A stretch of DNA of 64,000 nucleotides, taken from Natrarchaeobaculum aegyptiacum (GTDB lineage: Archaea > Halobacteriota > Halobacteria > Halobacteriales > Natrialbaceae). How positions within the stretch are numbered: position 1 is the stretch's first letter; each line of letters opens with the position of its first letter. Below are positions 36,579 to 44,228 of the stretch, in pieces. The notes under the pieces were generated by a model. It was not told the origin of the DNA and did no database searches. It was given only the letters and a program-made list of their open reading frames with translations. Location of the stretch: contig NZ_CP019893.1 in NCBI RefSeq assembly GCF_002156705.1, positions 992,001 to 1,056,000 of the forward strand, written 5' to 3'. Both the position numbers and the translations under genes were made by a program.

Positions 36579-37520
36579 TCACACCACACGATTGACGAAC
36601 GCCTCGTCGGACTCGAGTCGCTCGACGTTCTCCCGGACGAGATCCGCGACGCCACGATAGTAGTCCTGCGTGAATCCCGCCGCGTGGGGCGTGACGATCA
36701 CTTCCTCGATATCCCAGAGCGGCGAGTCTGCGGGGAGTGGCTCCTCCTCGAAGACGTCGAGGGCCGCGCCCGCGAGGGAATCGGACTCGAGGGCCGCGAC
36801 CAGCGCCGCCTCGTCGACGACCGGCCCCCGGGCGACGTTGACGAGGTAGGCGTCGTCGCCCATAGCGTCGAAGACGCCTTCGTCGAAGAGGTGATGGGTG
36901 TCGTCAGTGAGCGGCACGGTGGCAATCACGAAGTCGGCGTCCGCGATGGCCTCGAGCAGATCGTCATTCGCGTACATCTCGTCGAACGCGGGCAGTGGCT
37001 CACTCGAGCGCCGAACGCCGATCACCTCGAGACCGAGCGGGCCGAGGACGGCGGCGACGCCCTGTCCGAGCGTCCCCGTTCCCACGACACACGCGGTCGC
37101 CCCGGAGAGCGTGAACGCCTCGTCCCACGCGGGCCGGGCCCAGCGTCGCTCCTGCTGGTGGGCGACGTGGTCGTGCAATCGGCGGGCGAACGCGAGCAGG
37201 TAGCTCGCGACTGACTCACCGATCGGCCGGCCGTGGATGCCCGAACTGTTCGTGAGCCCGACGCCGGCAGCCTCGAACTCGTCGATCGGAAACCGGTCGA
37301 CACCCGCCTGGATCGAGTGAATCCACGCGCAGTCGAGGTACGCCTCCCGGTGCTCGAGGGTGACGACGGCGTCGCAATCGGCGATCTCGTCGTCGCCGAT
37401 CACCGACACCGACAGCGAGAGGTCCTCGAGCGCGGTCGCGAGCACCTCGGGTGGAAAAACGGCGCTGACGGAGTCGTGGACGCCGAGTCTGTCGATCGTT
37501 GACGCGGCAGGTGGTGCCAT
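36579..37520 (-). CDS. D-isomer-specific 2-hydroxyacid dehydrogenase
   Basis: 313-residue NAD(P)-dependent dehydrogenase that interconverts a 2-keto acid and a D-2-hydroxyacid. Rossmann motif VVGTGTLGQGVAAVLGPLG lies at about residue 140. Catalytic residues fit the family: Arg in NVARGPVVDE, Glu in DVFEEEPLPADSPLWD, and His in VTPHAAGFT. The N-terminal half is the catalytic domain. Compact length resembles the glyoxylate/hydroxypyruvate reductase group. Starts at ATG 37520. Substrate not predictable. Confidence 0.9.
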   Translation of the reverse strand: MAPPAASTIDRLGVHDSVSAVFPPEVLATALEDLSLSVSVIGDDEIADCDAVVTLEHREAYLDCAWIHSIQAGVDRFPIDEFEAAGVGLTNSSGIHGRPIGESVASYLLAFARRLHDHVAHQQERRWARPAWDEAFTLSGATACVVGTGTLGQGVAAVLGPLGLEVIGVRRSSEPLPAFDEMYANDDLLEAIADADFVIATVPLTDDTHHLFDEGVFDAMGDDAYLVNVARGPVVDEAALVAALESDSLAGAALDVFEEEPLPADSPLWDIEEVIVTPHAAGFTQDYYRGVADLVRENVERLESDEAFVNRVV

Positions 37521-37656
37521 CGTTCACTCTTGGCACCGGTCGACAGTGAACGTTCGGCAAACGGCGAGAATCGAATCGGTCTGCCCGAGTCGAAGCGAGG
37601 CGAATCAGCCCCGGCTCGATCGAACCGGACCCACCCGAACTGCGGCGAGACCGGAC

Positions 37657-38733
37657 CTAGTCGTCGGCCGGAACGGCTTCCTGGCTCTGGTCGTCGGCCA
37701 TCGCGAGCACGTCGTCGAAGAAGTCGAGGGTGTCCTTCGGACCGGGATTGGCCTCGGGGTGGTACTGGCGGGTGATGACGTCGTACTCGACGCCGTCGAG
37801 CCCTTCCGGCGTATCGTCGTTGACGTTCACCTGGGTCACCTCGAGGTGCTCGCCCGGCTCGTCGACCGTGTAGCCGTGGTTCTGGGTCGTCATGACGACG
37901 CGGCCGGACTCGAGGTCGATGACCGGCTGGTTGACTCCGCGGTGACCGAAGGTCATCTTCTCGGTCGTTCCACCGAGGGCCTCGGCGACGATCTGCTGGC
38001 CGAGACAGATGCCGGCGACGGGACGGTCTTCGACGAACGTCTGGACGAGCGAGATGGCGTCCTCGTAGTTCGCCGGATCACCCGGGCCGTTCGAGATGAA
38101 CAGCACGTCCGGATCGACGGCCTCGACGTCGGCCTCGTCGGCGTCGTATGGCAGCACGTGGACCGTCGCATCACGCTCGAGCAGGGAGTCGACGATCGAG
38201 CCCTTCGCACCGCAGTCGACGAGCGCCACGTCGACGCCGTCGTTGTCCGCGCCGTGGGCGACCGGCTCGTCGACGCTGACCTGCGCGCCGATGTCGGTGT
38301 GTTCGCTCATTGCCTTGCAGGCCTCGAGTTGCTCGAGAGCGTCTTCCTCGGTGACGTCCTCGCCAACGGCGATACCACACTTCATCGCACCCTCGTCACG
38401 GATGTCGGTGACGACCTCGCGGGTGTCGAGGTGGTCGATCGCCGGCACGCCCTCATCGGCGAGCCAGTCGGCGACGTCCTCGGTGAGTTCCTTCGCGAGC
38501 ACCGCACGCGGGTGCACGCGGTCGTCCTCGAACCGTTCCTCACGGACCCCGTAGTTCCCGATCAGCGGGTACGAGAACGTCAGGACCTGTTCCTCGTAAG
38601 AGGGGTCGGTCAGACTCTCCTCGTATCCCGTATACGCTGTCGTGAAAACCAGTTCGCCACGAGCCGTCCCCGAAACGCGACCACGCCCCTCGAGTACGTG
38701 GCCACCTTCCAGTGCAACGTAGGCCGCTGTCAT
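37657..38733 (-). CDS. carA: Carbamoyl-phosphate synthase, small (glutaminase) subunit
   Basis: 358 residues. The N-terminal CarA-specific domain (about 1-150; YVALEGGHVLEGRGRVSGTARGELVFTTAYTGYEESLTDPSYEEQVL) is followed by a class I glutamine amidotransferase domain with the nucleophile Cys in GICLGQQIVAEALGG and the His-Glu pair in RQYHPEANPGP. It supplies ammonia to CarB for carbamoyl phosphate, used in pyrimidine and arginine synthesis. CarB is not in the window. The start ATG 38733 overlaps a candidate Lrp site; a TATA-like ACTTATG lies 25-33 bp upstream. Confidence 0.95.
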   Translation of the reverse strand: MTAAYVALEGGHVLEGRGRVSGTARGELVFTTAYTGYEESLTDPSYEEQVLTFSYPLIGNYGVREERFEDDRVHPRAVLAKELTEDVADWLADEGVPAIDHLDTREVVTDIRDEGAMKCGIAVGEDVTEEDALEQLEACKAMSEHTDIGAQVSVDEPVAHGADNDGVDVALVDCGAKGSIVDSLLERDATVHVLPYDADEADVEAVDPDVLFISNGPGDPANYEDAISLVQTFVEDRPVAGICLGQQIVAEALGGTTEKMTFGHRGVNQPVIDLESGRVVMTTQNHGYTVDEPGEHLEVTQVNVNDDTPEGLDGVEYDVITRQYHPEANPGPKDTLDFFDDVLAMADDQSQEAVPADD

Positions 38734-38747
38734 TACGAAGTCCGTAC
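38733..38747. promoter_or_regulatory. Candidate Lrp-type site at the carA start (degenerate)
   Basis: TTACGAAGTCCGTAC matches the palindrome at 38785-38799 (TTACGAA-N-TTCGTAA) except for two positions in the right half. It begins on the last base of the carA ATG region, so binding would cover the transcription start. Confidence 0.4.
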
Positions 38748-38784
38748 TGGTCTCGCACCCATAAGTGTTGTCTTCGAAGCTGAG

Positions 38785-38799
38785 TTACGAAATTCGTAA
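38785..38799. promoter_or_regulatory. Candidate Lrp operator between carA and lrp
   Basis: TTACGAAATTCGTAA is a perfect 7+1+7 inverted repeat, 37 bp before the Lrp/AsnC ATG and about 50 bp from carA. The position and symmetry fit autoregulation by the adjacent dimeric regulator. Confidence 0.55.
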
Positions 38800-38835
38800 T
38801 CGGTAAGTGCACCTCGGTCGTAGAGTCGGATCTCC

Positions 38836-39261
38836 ATGGACGAGCTGGACCGACAGATCCTCGACGTGCTCCGGCGGGACGCCCGGACGCCGTACACCGA
38901 GATCGCAGACGAGGTCGGGACGAGCGAGGGCACCGTCCGCAACCGCGTCGAGCGGATGATGGACGACGGCATCATCGAGCGCTTTACCATCTCCACGCGG
39001 ACGGGGAACGTCAAGGCGATGATCGAAATTGGCGTCGCCGTCGACGTCGACACCGGTGCGATCGCCGAGCGGATGGCCGAGTGGGAGGAAGTCGACTTCG
39101 TCTGGATGGTCTCGGGCGAACAGGACGTCGTCCTCGTCGTCGACGCCGCCGACACCCGCGGCGTCAACGATCTCATCACGCAGGCACGCGAGCAGGACGA
39201 GGTCGTCAGCACGAAGACCAGGCTAATCCTCGACGAAGAACTCGGGTACACCAACGGGTGA
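38836..39261 (+). CDS. Lrp/AsnC family transcriptional regulator
   Basis: 141 residues. The N-terminal winged helix (LDRQILDVLRRDARTPYTEIADEVGTSEGTVRNRVERMMDDGII, about 4-50) is typical of AsnC. The C-terminal RAM/ACT domain (about 62-135, KAMIEIGVAVDVDTG ... WMVSGEQDVVLVVDAADTRGVNDLIT) binds an amino acid or forms the octamer. Being divergent from carA, with a TTACGAA-N-TTCGTAA palindrome between them, it probably controls carA and itself, perhaps in response to an amino-acid effector. Ligand not readable from sequence. Confidence 0.92.
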   Translation: MDELDRQILDVLRRDARTPYTEIADEVGTSEGTVRNRVERMMDDGIIERFTISTRTGNVKAMIEIGVAVDVDTGAIAERMAEWEEVDFVWMVSGEQDVVLVVDAADTRGVNDLITQAREQDEVVSTKTRLILDEELGYTNG

Positions 39262-39303
39262 CTTCGGTCCGAACCCGCGAGCGTACTCTTCCGGAACGCA
39301 CAC

Positions 39304-39765
39304 TCACACGTCGTGTGGCACCGCGACCACCGGACAGTCCGCGTTCAACAGTAACGACTGGGTCACGCTCCCGAACAGCACCTGTCCGAGCGGCCGACGC
39401 TTCCGCCCGCTCACCACGATGTACTCCGCACCGTGCTCGGCCGCGTAGGTCCTGATCACCTCCGCCGCATCACCCACCAGCCCGACCGCCTCGTACTCCT
39501 CGAGACCGTCGACGCCGGCGGCAGCGTTCTCAGCAACCTCGGTCGCCTCCGCCTGGACGCGCTCGACGACCTCCTCGGAAAACTTCCCATTGTGAACCCG
39601 GAGCGCATCCGCAGAGACGTCGGTAAAGTCCTCCCGGAAATCGACCGTCGGATCCGCCACGTGGACCACGTGGAGCCCCACCCCGTACTCTTCGGCCAGT
39701 TCGTGTGCCTGTGCGACCACTGCTTCAGAACGACCGGAACTGTCCACTGCCGCGACGATTGCCAT
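39304..39765 (-). CDS. Universal stress protein (UspA family)
   Basis: 153-residue single UspA domain. AIVAAVDSSGRSEAVVAQAHELA opens the fold and VVHVADP follows. The nucleotide-binding loop VVSGRKRRPLGQVLFGSVTQSLLLNADCPVVAVP (about 115-150) follows the G-2x-G-9x-G-S/T pattern, so ATP binding is likely. Start at ATG 39765; the longer open frame to 39990 overlaps the tRNA-side spacer. Convergent with the Lrp-family regulator gene. Confidence 0.9.
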   Translation of the reverse strand: MAIVAAVDSSGRSEAVVAQAHELAEEYGVGLHVVHVADPTVDFREDFTDVSADALRVHNGKFSEEVVERVQAEATEVAENAAAGVDGLEEYEAVGLVGDAAEVIRTYAAEHGAEYIVVSGRKRRPLGQVLFGSVTQSLLLNADCPVVAVPHDV

Positions 39766-39868
39766 ACCTGCCGTTTCGACGTCGCCCGTATTAGGACTGC
39801 GGCCCTCGGGCGTCGACCACCGCTGGACAGGTCCACGCTGGTAGCTCACGGACTGGAACGCGACGACG

Positions 39869-39890
39869 CGCTCGAGACGGGACTTGAACC
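39869..39890 (-). repeat. Degenerate copy of the tRNA-Asp 3' end
   Basis: This 22-bp stretch matches the last 22 nt of tRNA-Asp (acceptor and T-arm) at 20 positions, with two transitions. It is about 120 bp downstream of the tRNA at 40010-40082 and resembles an integrase core-site relic. Confidence 0.5.
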
Positions 39891-40009
39891 ACGCCGAGAC
39901 GTGCTCGTTGCGCTGCGACCGACTCGTTCGAATCCCTGGTTGTCGGCCTCCGACTTCGGATGTTCGCGACCGGTAAGACCGGTCGCTCACGGATCGAAAA
40001 TCGAAGAAG

Positions 40010-40082
40010 CGCCCGAGACGGGATTTGAACCCGTGTCACGACCGTGACAGGGTCGTATGATAGGCCACTACACCACCCGGGC
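40010..40082 (-). tRNA. tRNA-Asp (anticodon GTC)
   Basis: The minus strand folds as a complete 73-nt tRNA. The acceptor GCCCGGG pairs with CTCGGGC plus discriminator G; the anticodon stem CGACC/GGTCG carries the loop CTGTCAC with anticodon GTC; the T-arm is GGGTTCAAATCCC. The 3' CCA is not encoded. A CCTTAAG-like box at about 40110-40117 is suitable as the promoter. It is identical to the copy at 42056-42128. Confidence 0.96.
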
Positions 40083-40105
40083 TTGCAACTGTTCGTTTCC
40101 CGGTG
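40010..40105. repeat. 96-bp direct repeat containing tRNA-Asp, copy 1
   Basis: Bases 40010-40105 are identical to 42056-42151 and include the whole tRNA plus 23 bp of 5' flank. Sequence identity stops abruptly on both sides. Confidence 0.85.
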
Positions 40106-40282
40106 AGACGCTTAAGGGTTTTGTTCCGCATCGATCGCTGTCTTGCTATCTCGAACCACGATCCGAGTCGACGAGCACGTTCGTCGAGCGCTGCCACCGA
40201 CTCGAGGGGCACGTGGCACGGCCAGCGTATCGCGGCGAAGGCGACAGGTTGCGATCGGACAGCGACGGGACACACGACGAGG

Positions 40283-41428
40283 TCACGATTCGACGGCTGG
40301 CAACGAAAACGAGAACGTCGATCCGCCCTCGGGGTCAGACTCGACCCAGATCTGGCCGCCGTGGTGCTCGACGATCCGCTTGCAGAGCGCGAGGCCGATG
40401 CCGGTCCCGGGGTGTTCCTCCCGACTGTGGAGTCGCTGGAAGACGTCGAAAATTCGATCCTGATCGTCGGAATCGATACCGATCCCCCAGTCGCGAACCG
40501 AGACGACCCAGTCTTGACCCCGCCGGTGGGCACTGACGTGAATACGTGGCGGCTCGTCACCGCAGTACGTGATCGCGTTACTCACCAGATTCTGGAACAC
40601 CTGACGTAACTGCCGACGGTCACCATCGACGAGCGGGAGTGAATCCCACGTGACGGCTGCGCCACTCTCGTCGATCCGAACGTGCAGGTTCGCGAGTGCA
40701 TCCGTGAGCACGTCGTCGAGGTCGACCCTGTCGAACGAATCACTGTCCGCCTCGACGCGGGAGTACTCGAGCAGCCCGTCGGTCATCTCCTGTAAGCGAT
40801 CGGCCCCGTCGATCGCGAACGCGACGAACTCCCGGCCGTCCTCGTCGAGTGCGTCGGCGTACCGATGCTCGACCAGCGTCAGATACCGCGTGATCATCCG
40901 CAACGGTTCCTGCAGGTCGTGGGAGGCGGCGGAGGCGAACTGCTCGAGCCGATCGTTCGACTCCTCGAGCAGCGCCTGCATCCGCCGCAGTTCCCGATTA
41001 CGACGGTCGACTTCCAGCGCTCGCGTCCTGGCTCGAGCGTCGTAGATGCCGACGCCGAGCCCGGCGACGCTGCTGAGTGCCGTGAACATGAGGAAGCTCC
41101 GGTGCGGGTTCCGAAAACTGTCTGCGGGCTGAAAATGGTAGAGCGACAGAATTGCAGTCATGACGACGATCGCCCCGAGACACCACTGACCGATAACGGG
41201 ATAGTAATTGGGGGTGATATCGTACGCTGGCAAGCGATGGGCCCCATAGATGAGTATCACGCCCGGCCCCACGATCAACGCCGTCACGATGAGAACGTTG
41301 AGAGATGGCTCGCCGCCGGTCGCTCGAACGTACGCCCAGCCGCCAGCAAACACGATATACGCCGCCCCGAGGGTGGCGACCGTTCGCCGCCCAGTGGTTC
41401 CGGAGACCGTCCCTCGCGCAGGAGACAT
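40283..41428 (-). CDS. Membrane histidine kinase (HisKA-HATPase)
   Basis: 381 residues. Four membrane helices (LGAAYIVFAGGWAYV, LIVTALIVGPGVILIYGA, WCLGAIVVMTAILSLYHF and MFTALSSVAGLGVGIYDA; about 20-130) form the whole input region with no large extracellular domain. A coiled coil leads to the H-box AASHDLQEPLRMITRY (about 180), then N (QNLVSNAITYCG), G1 (DWGIGID), F and G2 (GTGIGLALCKRIV) boxes. It autophosphorylates and passes phosphate to an unseen response regulator. The gene lies between the two identical tRNA-Asp copies. Confidence 0.92.
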   Translation of the reverse strand: MSPARGTVSGTTGRRTVATLGAAYIVFAGGWAYVRATGGEPSLNVLIVTALIVGPGVILIYGAHRLPAYDITPNYYPVIGQWCLGAIVVMTAILSLYHFQPADSFRNPHRSFLMFTALSSVAGLGVGIYDARARTRALEVDRRNRELRRMQALLEESNDRLEQFASAASHDLQEPLRMITRYLTLVEHRYADALDEDGREFVAFAIDGADRLQEMTDGLLEYSRVEADSDSFDRVDLDDVLTDALANLHVRIDESGAAVTWDSLPLVDGDRRQLRQVFQNLVSNAITYCGDEPPRIHVSAHRRGQDWVVSVRDWGIGIDSDDQDRIFDVFQRLHSREEHPGTGIGLALCKRIVEHHGGQIWVESDPEGGSTFSFSLPAVES

Positions 41429-42055
41429 TGCACCCGGTAAGCCGAGAGTTGCGATATGCGTTTTGGAGTGAGATATCGTGCCACATCTCGAGAGCGGCTT
41501 CGATTATTGGTTGAATGTACAAACCAGGTGAGTATCACAGGACCAACCTGAAGGGGGTCTGAGCCCGCACGACGACGCCGACCAGGAGATGGACATGGAC
41601 GAGGTCCACTCCAAACCCCCGTGTGGTTTTCGAGGACCGGCGACTCGCTGGGCTCACGGCTTTGCCGTTCGCCATGTCGTGGCGCTGCGGGCCACGCACC
41701 GCTCGTCGGTTTGGTCCTGGAAAAACGCCCGAGACGGGATTTGAACCGCGGTCGCAGCGAAGCTGCTCCCTGATTCAAATCCCTCGTGTGGTTTTCGAGG
41801 ACCGGCGACTCGCTGGGCTCACGGCTTTGCCGTTCGCCATGTCGTGGCGCTGCGGGCCACGCACCGCTCGTCGGTTTGGTCCTGGAAAAACGCCCGAGAC
41901 GGGATTTGAACCGCGGTCGCAGCGAAGCTGCTCCCTGATTCAAATCCCTCGTGTGGTTTTCGAGGACCGGCGACTCGCTGGGCTCACGGCTTTGCCGTTC
42001 GCCATGTCGTGGCGCTGCGGGCCACGCACCGCTCGTCGGTTTGGTCCTGGAAAAA
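41429..42055. other. 627-bp spacer holding a 165-bp tandem repeat
   Basis: Contains the kinase promoter region, then the tandem repeat. Open frames crossing it on both strands stay open only because the 165-bp unit is a multiple of three; they repeat the same 55 residues and are not called as genes. Confidence 0.7.
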
Positions 42056-42077
42056 CGCCCGAGACGGGATTTGAACC
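41621..42077. repeat. 165-bp tandem repeat carrying tRNA-Asp 3' ends (2.8 copies)
   Basis: Units begin at 41621, 41786 and 41951 and read as exact copies by eye. Each includes the last 22 bases of tRNA-Asp (41726-41747, 41891-41912 and, in the complete tRNA, 42056-42077). The third unit runs into the real tRNA gene, where identity ends. Repeated tRNA 3' ends are the usual footprint of integrase attachment sites. Confidence 0.85.
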
Positions 42078-42128
42078 CGTGTCACGACCGTGACAGGGTC
42101 GTATGATAGGCCACTACACCACCCGGGC
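42056..42128 (-). tRNA. tRNA-Asp (anticodon GTC), second identical copy
   Basis: Same 73-nt tRNA as at 40010-40082, with no differences. It has its own upstream flank with a CCTTAATAC box at about 42154-42163, so it may be transcribed independently. The 3' end touches the 165-bp tandem repeat. Confidence 0.96.
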
Positions 42129-42151
42129 TTGCAACTGTTCGTTTCCCGGTG
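42056..42151. repeat. 96-bp direct repeat containing tRNA-Asp, copy 2
   Basis: Identical to 40010-40105; the two copies are 2,046 bp apart in the same orientation and enclose the histidine kinase gene. Confidence 0.85.
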
Positions 42152-42335
42152 GAAGTATTAAGGCTTTCCAATCGGCCACCGTTTGGTACGGGGAATCGCG
42201 CCACGGACAGTCCGTGCTATACAGACTCACCCTCCACAAGGAATTTAACCGTGAGCGGGGTACTCCCACACGTGATCGGCTCACCCGGTCCGGTTTGCCC
42301 GGTCGGATAGCCACGGTGCCCGCTCGAGTTAGTAA

Positions 42336-42345
42336 CCCTTAACTG
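42336..42345 (+). promoter_or_regulatory. Candidate TATA box of the rpo operon
   Basis: ACCCTTAACTG-like element about 75-85 bp before rpoH. It would give a 5' leader of about 50 nt. A second A/T-rich element (GGAATTTAACC) lies near 42240-42250. Confidence 0.35.
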
Positions 42346-42419
42346 TGTGCCGCCGGTAGCTGCCTGTAGTATCTCGTGACAGCCACTTCTCTCCCCATAG
42401 CCCACACGCACATCGACAC

Positions 42420-42647
42420 ATGGTAGACGTAAGCAAACACGAACTCGTTCCGGAGCACCGCCTGCTCGAGGAGGAGACCCTCGAGGAGGTGCTCGTGGAA
42501 TACGACATCGACCGTACAGACCTGCCGAAGATCAAACGAAACGACCCTGCGCTGCCCGACGAGGCGGAGGTCGGCGACGTCGTCGAGATCATCCGGGACT
42601 CGCGAACAGCCGATCAGGCAGTCGTATATCGACTCGTGGTGGAATAA
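42420..42647 (+). CDS. rpoH: DNA-directed RNA polymerase subunit H (Rpb5-like)
   Basis: 75-residue RpoH, equal to the C-terminal domain of eukaryotic Rpb5, at the downstream-DNA jaw of RNA polymerase. The sequence [17 protein letters not shown] ... [41 protein letters not shown] is diagnostic. It opens the archaeal rpo operon and is followed with no gap by rpoB''. Confidence 0.97.
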   Translation: MVDVSKHELVPEHRLLEEETLEEVLVEYDIDRTDLPKIKRNDPALPDEAEVGDVVEIIRDSRTADQAVVYRLVVE

Positions 42648-44225
42648 ATGGCACTGGAACTCGACCGAGACACACGACGGGACATTTCGCGCGAATACTT
42701 CTCGAGGGAACGGCTCGCAGAACACCACTACCGCTCGTTCAACGCGTTCCTCAACCGGGGGATGCAGGAGGTCGTCGACGAGAAGGCGACGATCGACACC
42801 GACATCGGTGACAAGGAAGGCGAGGAACCCGTACACGTCGAACTGGGCGACGTGCGCGTCGTCACGCCCCGCGTCCGGGAGGCAGACGGCTCCGAAGAGC
42901 TGCTCTACCCACAGGAGGCTCGCCTGCGTAACATCACCTACTCCGCGCCGGTGTTCATGGAAATGTCCATCGTCAAGGGCGAGGAAGGCGACGAGCGGGT
43001 CGTCGACTCGACCGAGACGAAGATCGGTCGGATGCCGATCATGGTCGGCTCTGACAAGTGTAACATCGCCGGCTTCTCCGACGACGAACTCGTCGAGATC
43101 GGCGAGGACCCCGCCGACCCCGGCGGCTACTTCATCGTCAACGGCTCCGAGCGGGTGCTGATGACCAGCGAGGACCTCGCGCCGAACAAGATCCTCGCCG
43201 AGTACGACACCAAGTACGGCGACGAGATTCAGGTCGCGAAGACCTTCAGCCAGCGCCGTGGCTACCGCGCACTCGTCCTCTGTGAGCGTACCCGAAACGG
43301 CCTGCTCGAGGTCTCGTTCCCCTCGGTGTCGGGCTCGATCAACTTCGTCACGCTCGTGCGTGCACTCGGGCTCGAGTCCGACGAGGAGATCGTCCACAAG
43401 GTCTCGAACGACCCCGAGGTCGTCAAATACATGCTCGAGAACTTAGAGGAAGCCGAAGTGCAGACCGAGGAGGAAGCCATCGAGGCCCTCGGGAAGCGCG
43501 TCGCCTCCGGGCAGGGCAAGAACTACCAGCTCAAGCGGGCCAACTACGTCATCGATCGCTACCTCCTGCCGCACCTCCACGAGGAGGGCGTCGACGAGGA
43601 AGACGTCCGGATCAACAAGGCCCACTACCTCTGCCGGATGGCCGAAGCTTGCTTCGAACTCGCCCTCGGGCGGCGCGACTCCGACGACAAGGACCACTAC
43701 GCGAACAAGCGGCTGAAGGTCAGCGGCGACCTGATGAAGGACCTGTTCCGGACCGCGCTGAACAAGCTCGCCCGGGACGTGAAGTACCAGCTCGAGCGCG
43801 CGAACATGCGTAACCGGACGCTGTCGGTCTCGACTGTCGTCCGGTCGGACGTGCTCACCGAACGACTCGAGCACCCGATCGCGACGGGCAACTGGGTCGG
43901 CGGTCGCTCCGGCGTGAGCCAGCTGGTCGACCGGACGAACTACATGGGCGTTCTCTCGCACCTGCGACGGCTGCGCTCGCCGCTGTCGCGTTCGCAACCG
44001 CACTTCGAGGCACGGGACTTACACGCGACCCAGTGGGGTCGCATCGGGCCCTCGGAGACGCCGGAGGGGCCGAACTGTGGGCTGGTGAAGAACTTCGCCC
44101 AGGCGGTCGAACTCTCCCAGAACGTCGAGGACGAACAGGCACTCAAACGCGAACTGGCGTCGATGGGCGTCGAGGGGATTCCGGGCCTCGAGGGCATCGA
44201 CCGAGCAACACCGGCAGACGACTAA
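42648..44225 (+). CDS. rpoB2: DNA-directed RNA polymerase subunit B''
   Basis: 525-residue N-terminal half of the split RNA polymerase beta-like subunit (lobe and protrusion). Landmarks are REYFSRERLAEHHYRSFNAFLNRGMQE, MPIMVGSDKCN, GGYFIVNGSERVLMTSEDLAPNK, and near the end HPIATGNWVGGRSGVSQLVDRTNYMGVLSHLRRLRSPLSRSQPHFEARDLHATQWGRIGPSETPEGPNCGLVKN. The start ATG is 1 bp after the rpoH stop. Split B''/B' is usual in haloarchaea and methanogens. Confidence 0.97.
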   Translation: MALELDRDTRRDISREYFSRERLAEHHYRSFNAFLNRGMQEVVDEKATIDTDIGDKEGEEPVHVELGDVRVVTPRVREADGSEELLYPQEARLRNITYSAPVFMEMSIVKGEEGDERVVDSTETKIGRMPIMVGSDKCNIAGFSDDELVEIGEDPADPGGYFIVNGSERVLMTSEDLAPNKILAEYDTKYGDEIQVAKTFSQRRGYRALVLCERTRNGLLEVSFPSVSGSINFVTLVRALGLESDEEIVHKVSNDPEVVKYMLENLEEAEVQTEEEAIEALGKRVASGQGKNYQLKRANYVIDRYLLPHLHEEGVDEEDVRINKAHYLCRMAEACFELALGRRDSDDKDHYANKRLKVSGDLMKDLFRTALNKLARDVKYQLERANMRNRTLSVSTVVRSDVLTERLEHPIATGNWVGGRSGVSQLVDRTNYMGVLSHLRRLRSPLSRSQPHFEARDLHATQWGRIGPSETPEGPNCGLVKNFAQAVELSQNVEDEQALKRELASMGVEGIPGLEGIDRATPADD

Positions 44226-44228
44226 TCT

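Noticed and set aside
34757-36595. 612-codon plus frame spanning engB's downstream spacer and the SDR
   Set aside because: It overlaps the SDR gene in another frame, runs through the hairpin spacer and is dominated by Arg and Pro.
40283-41428. Histidine kinase as part of a complete mobile element
   Set aside because: No integrase, transposase or replication gene lies between the repeats; only a duplicated tRNA is certain.
41621-42077. CRISPR-like array
   Set aside because: Units are 165 bp with no unique spacers, no leader and no cas genes; they contain tRNA sequence instead.
41284-42093. Repeat-encoded proteins on both strands across the 165-bp tandem repeat
   Set aside because: The frames are open only because the unit is 55 codons long, and part of the sequence is the tRNA 3' end; this is a common mis-annotation.
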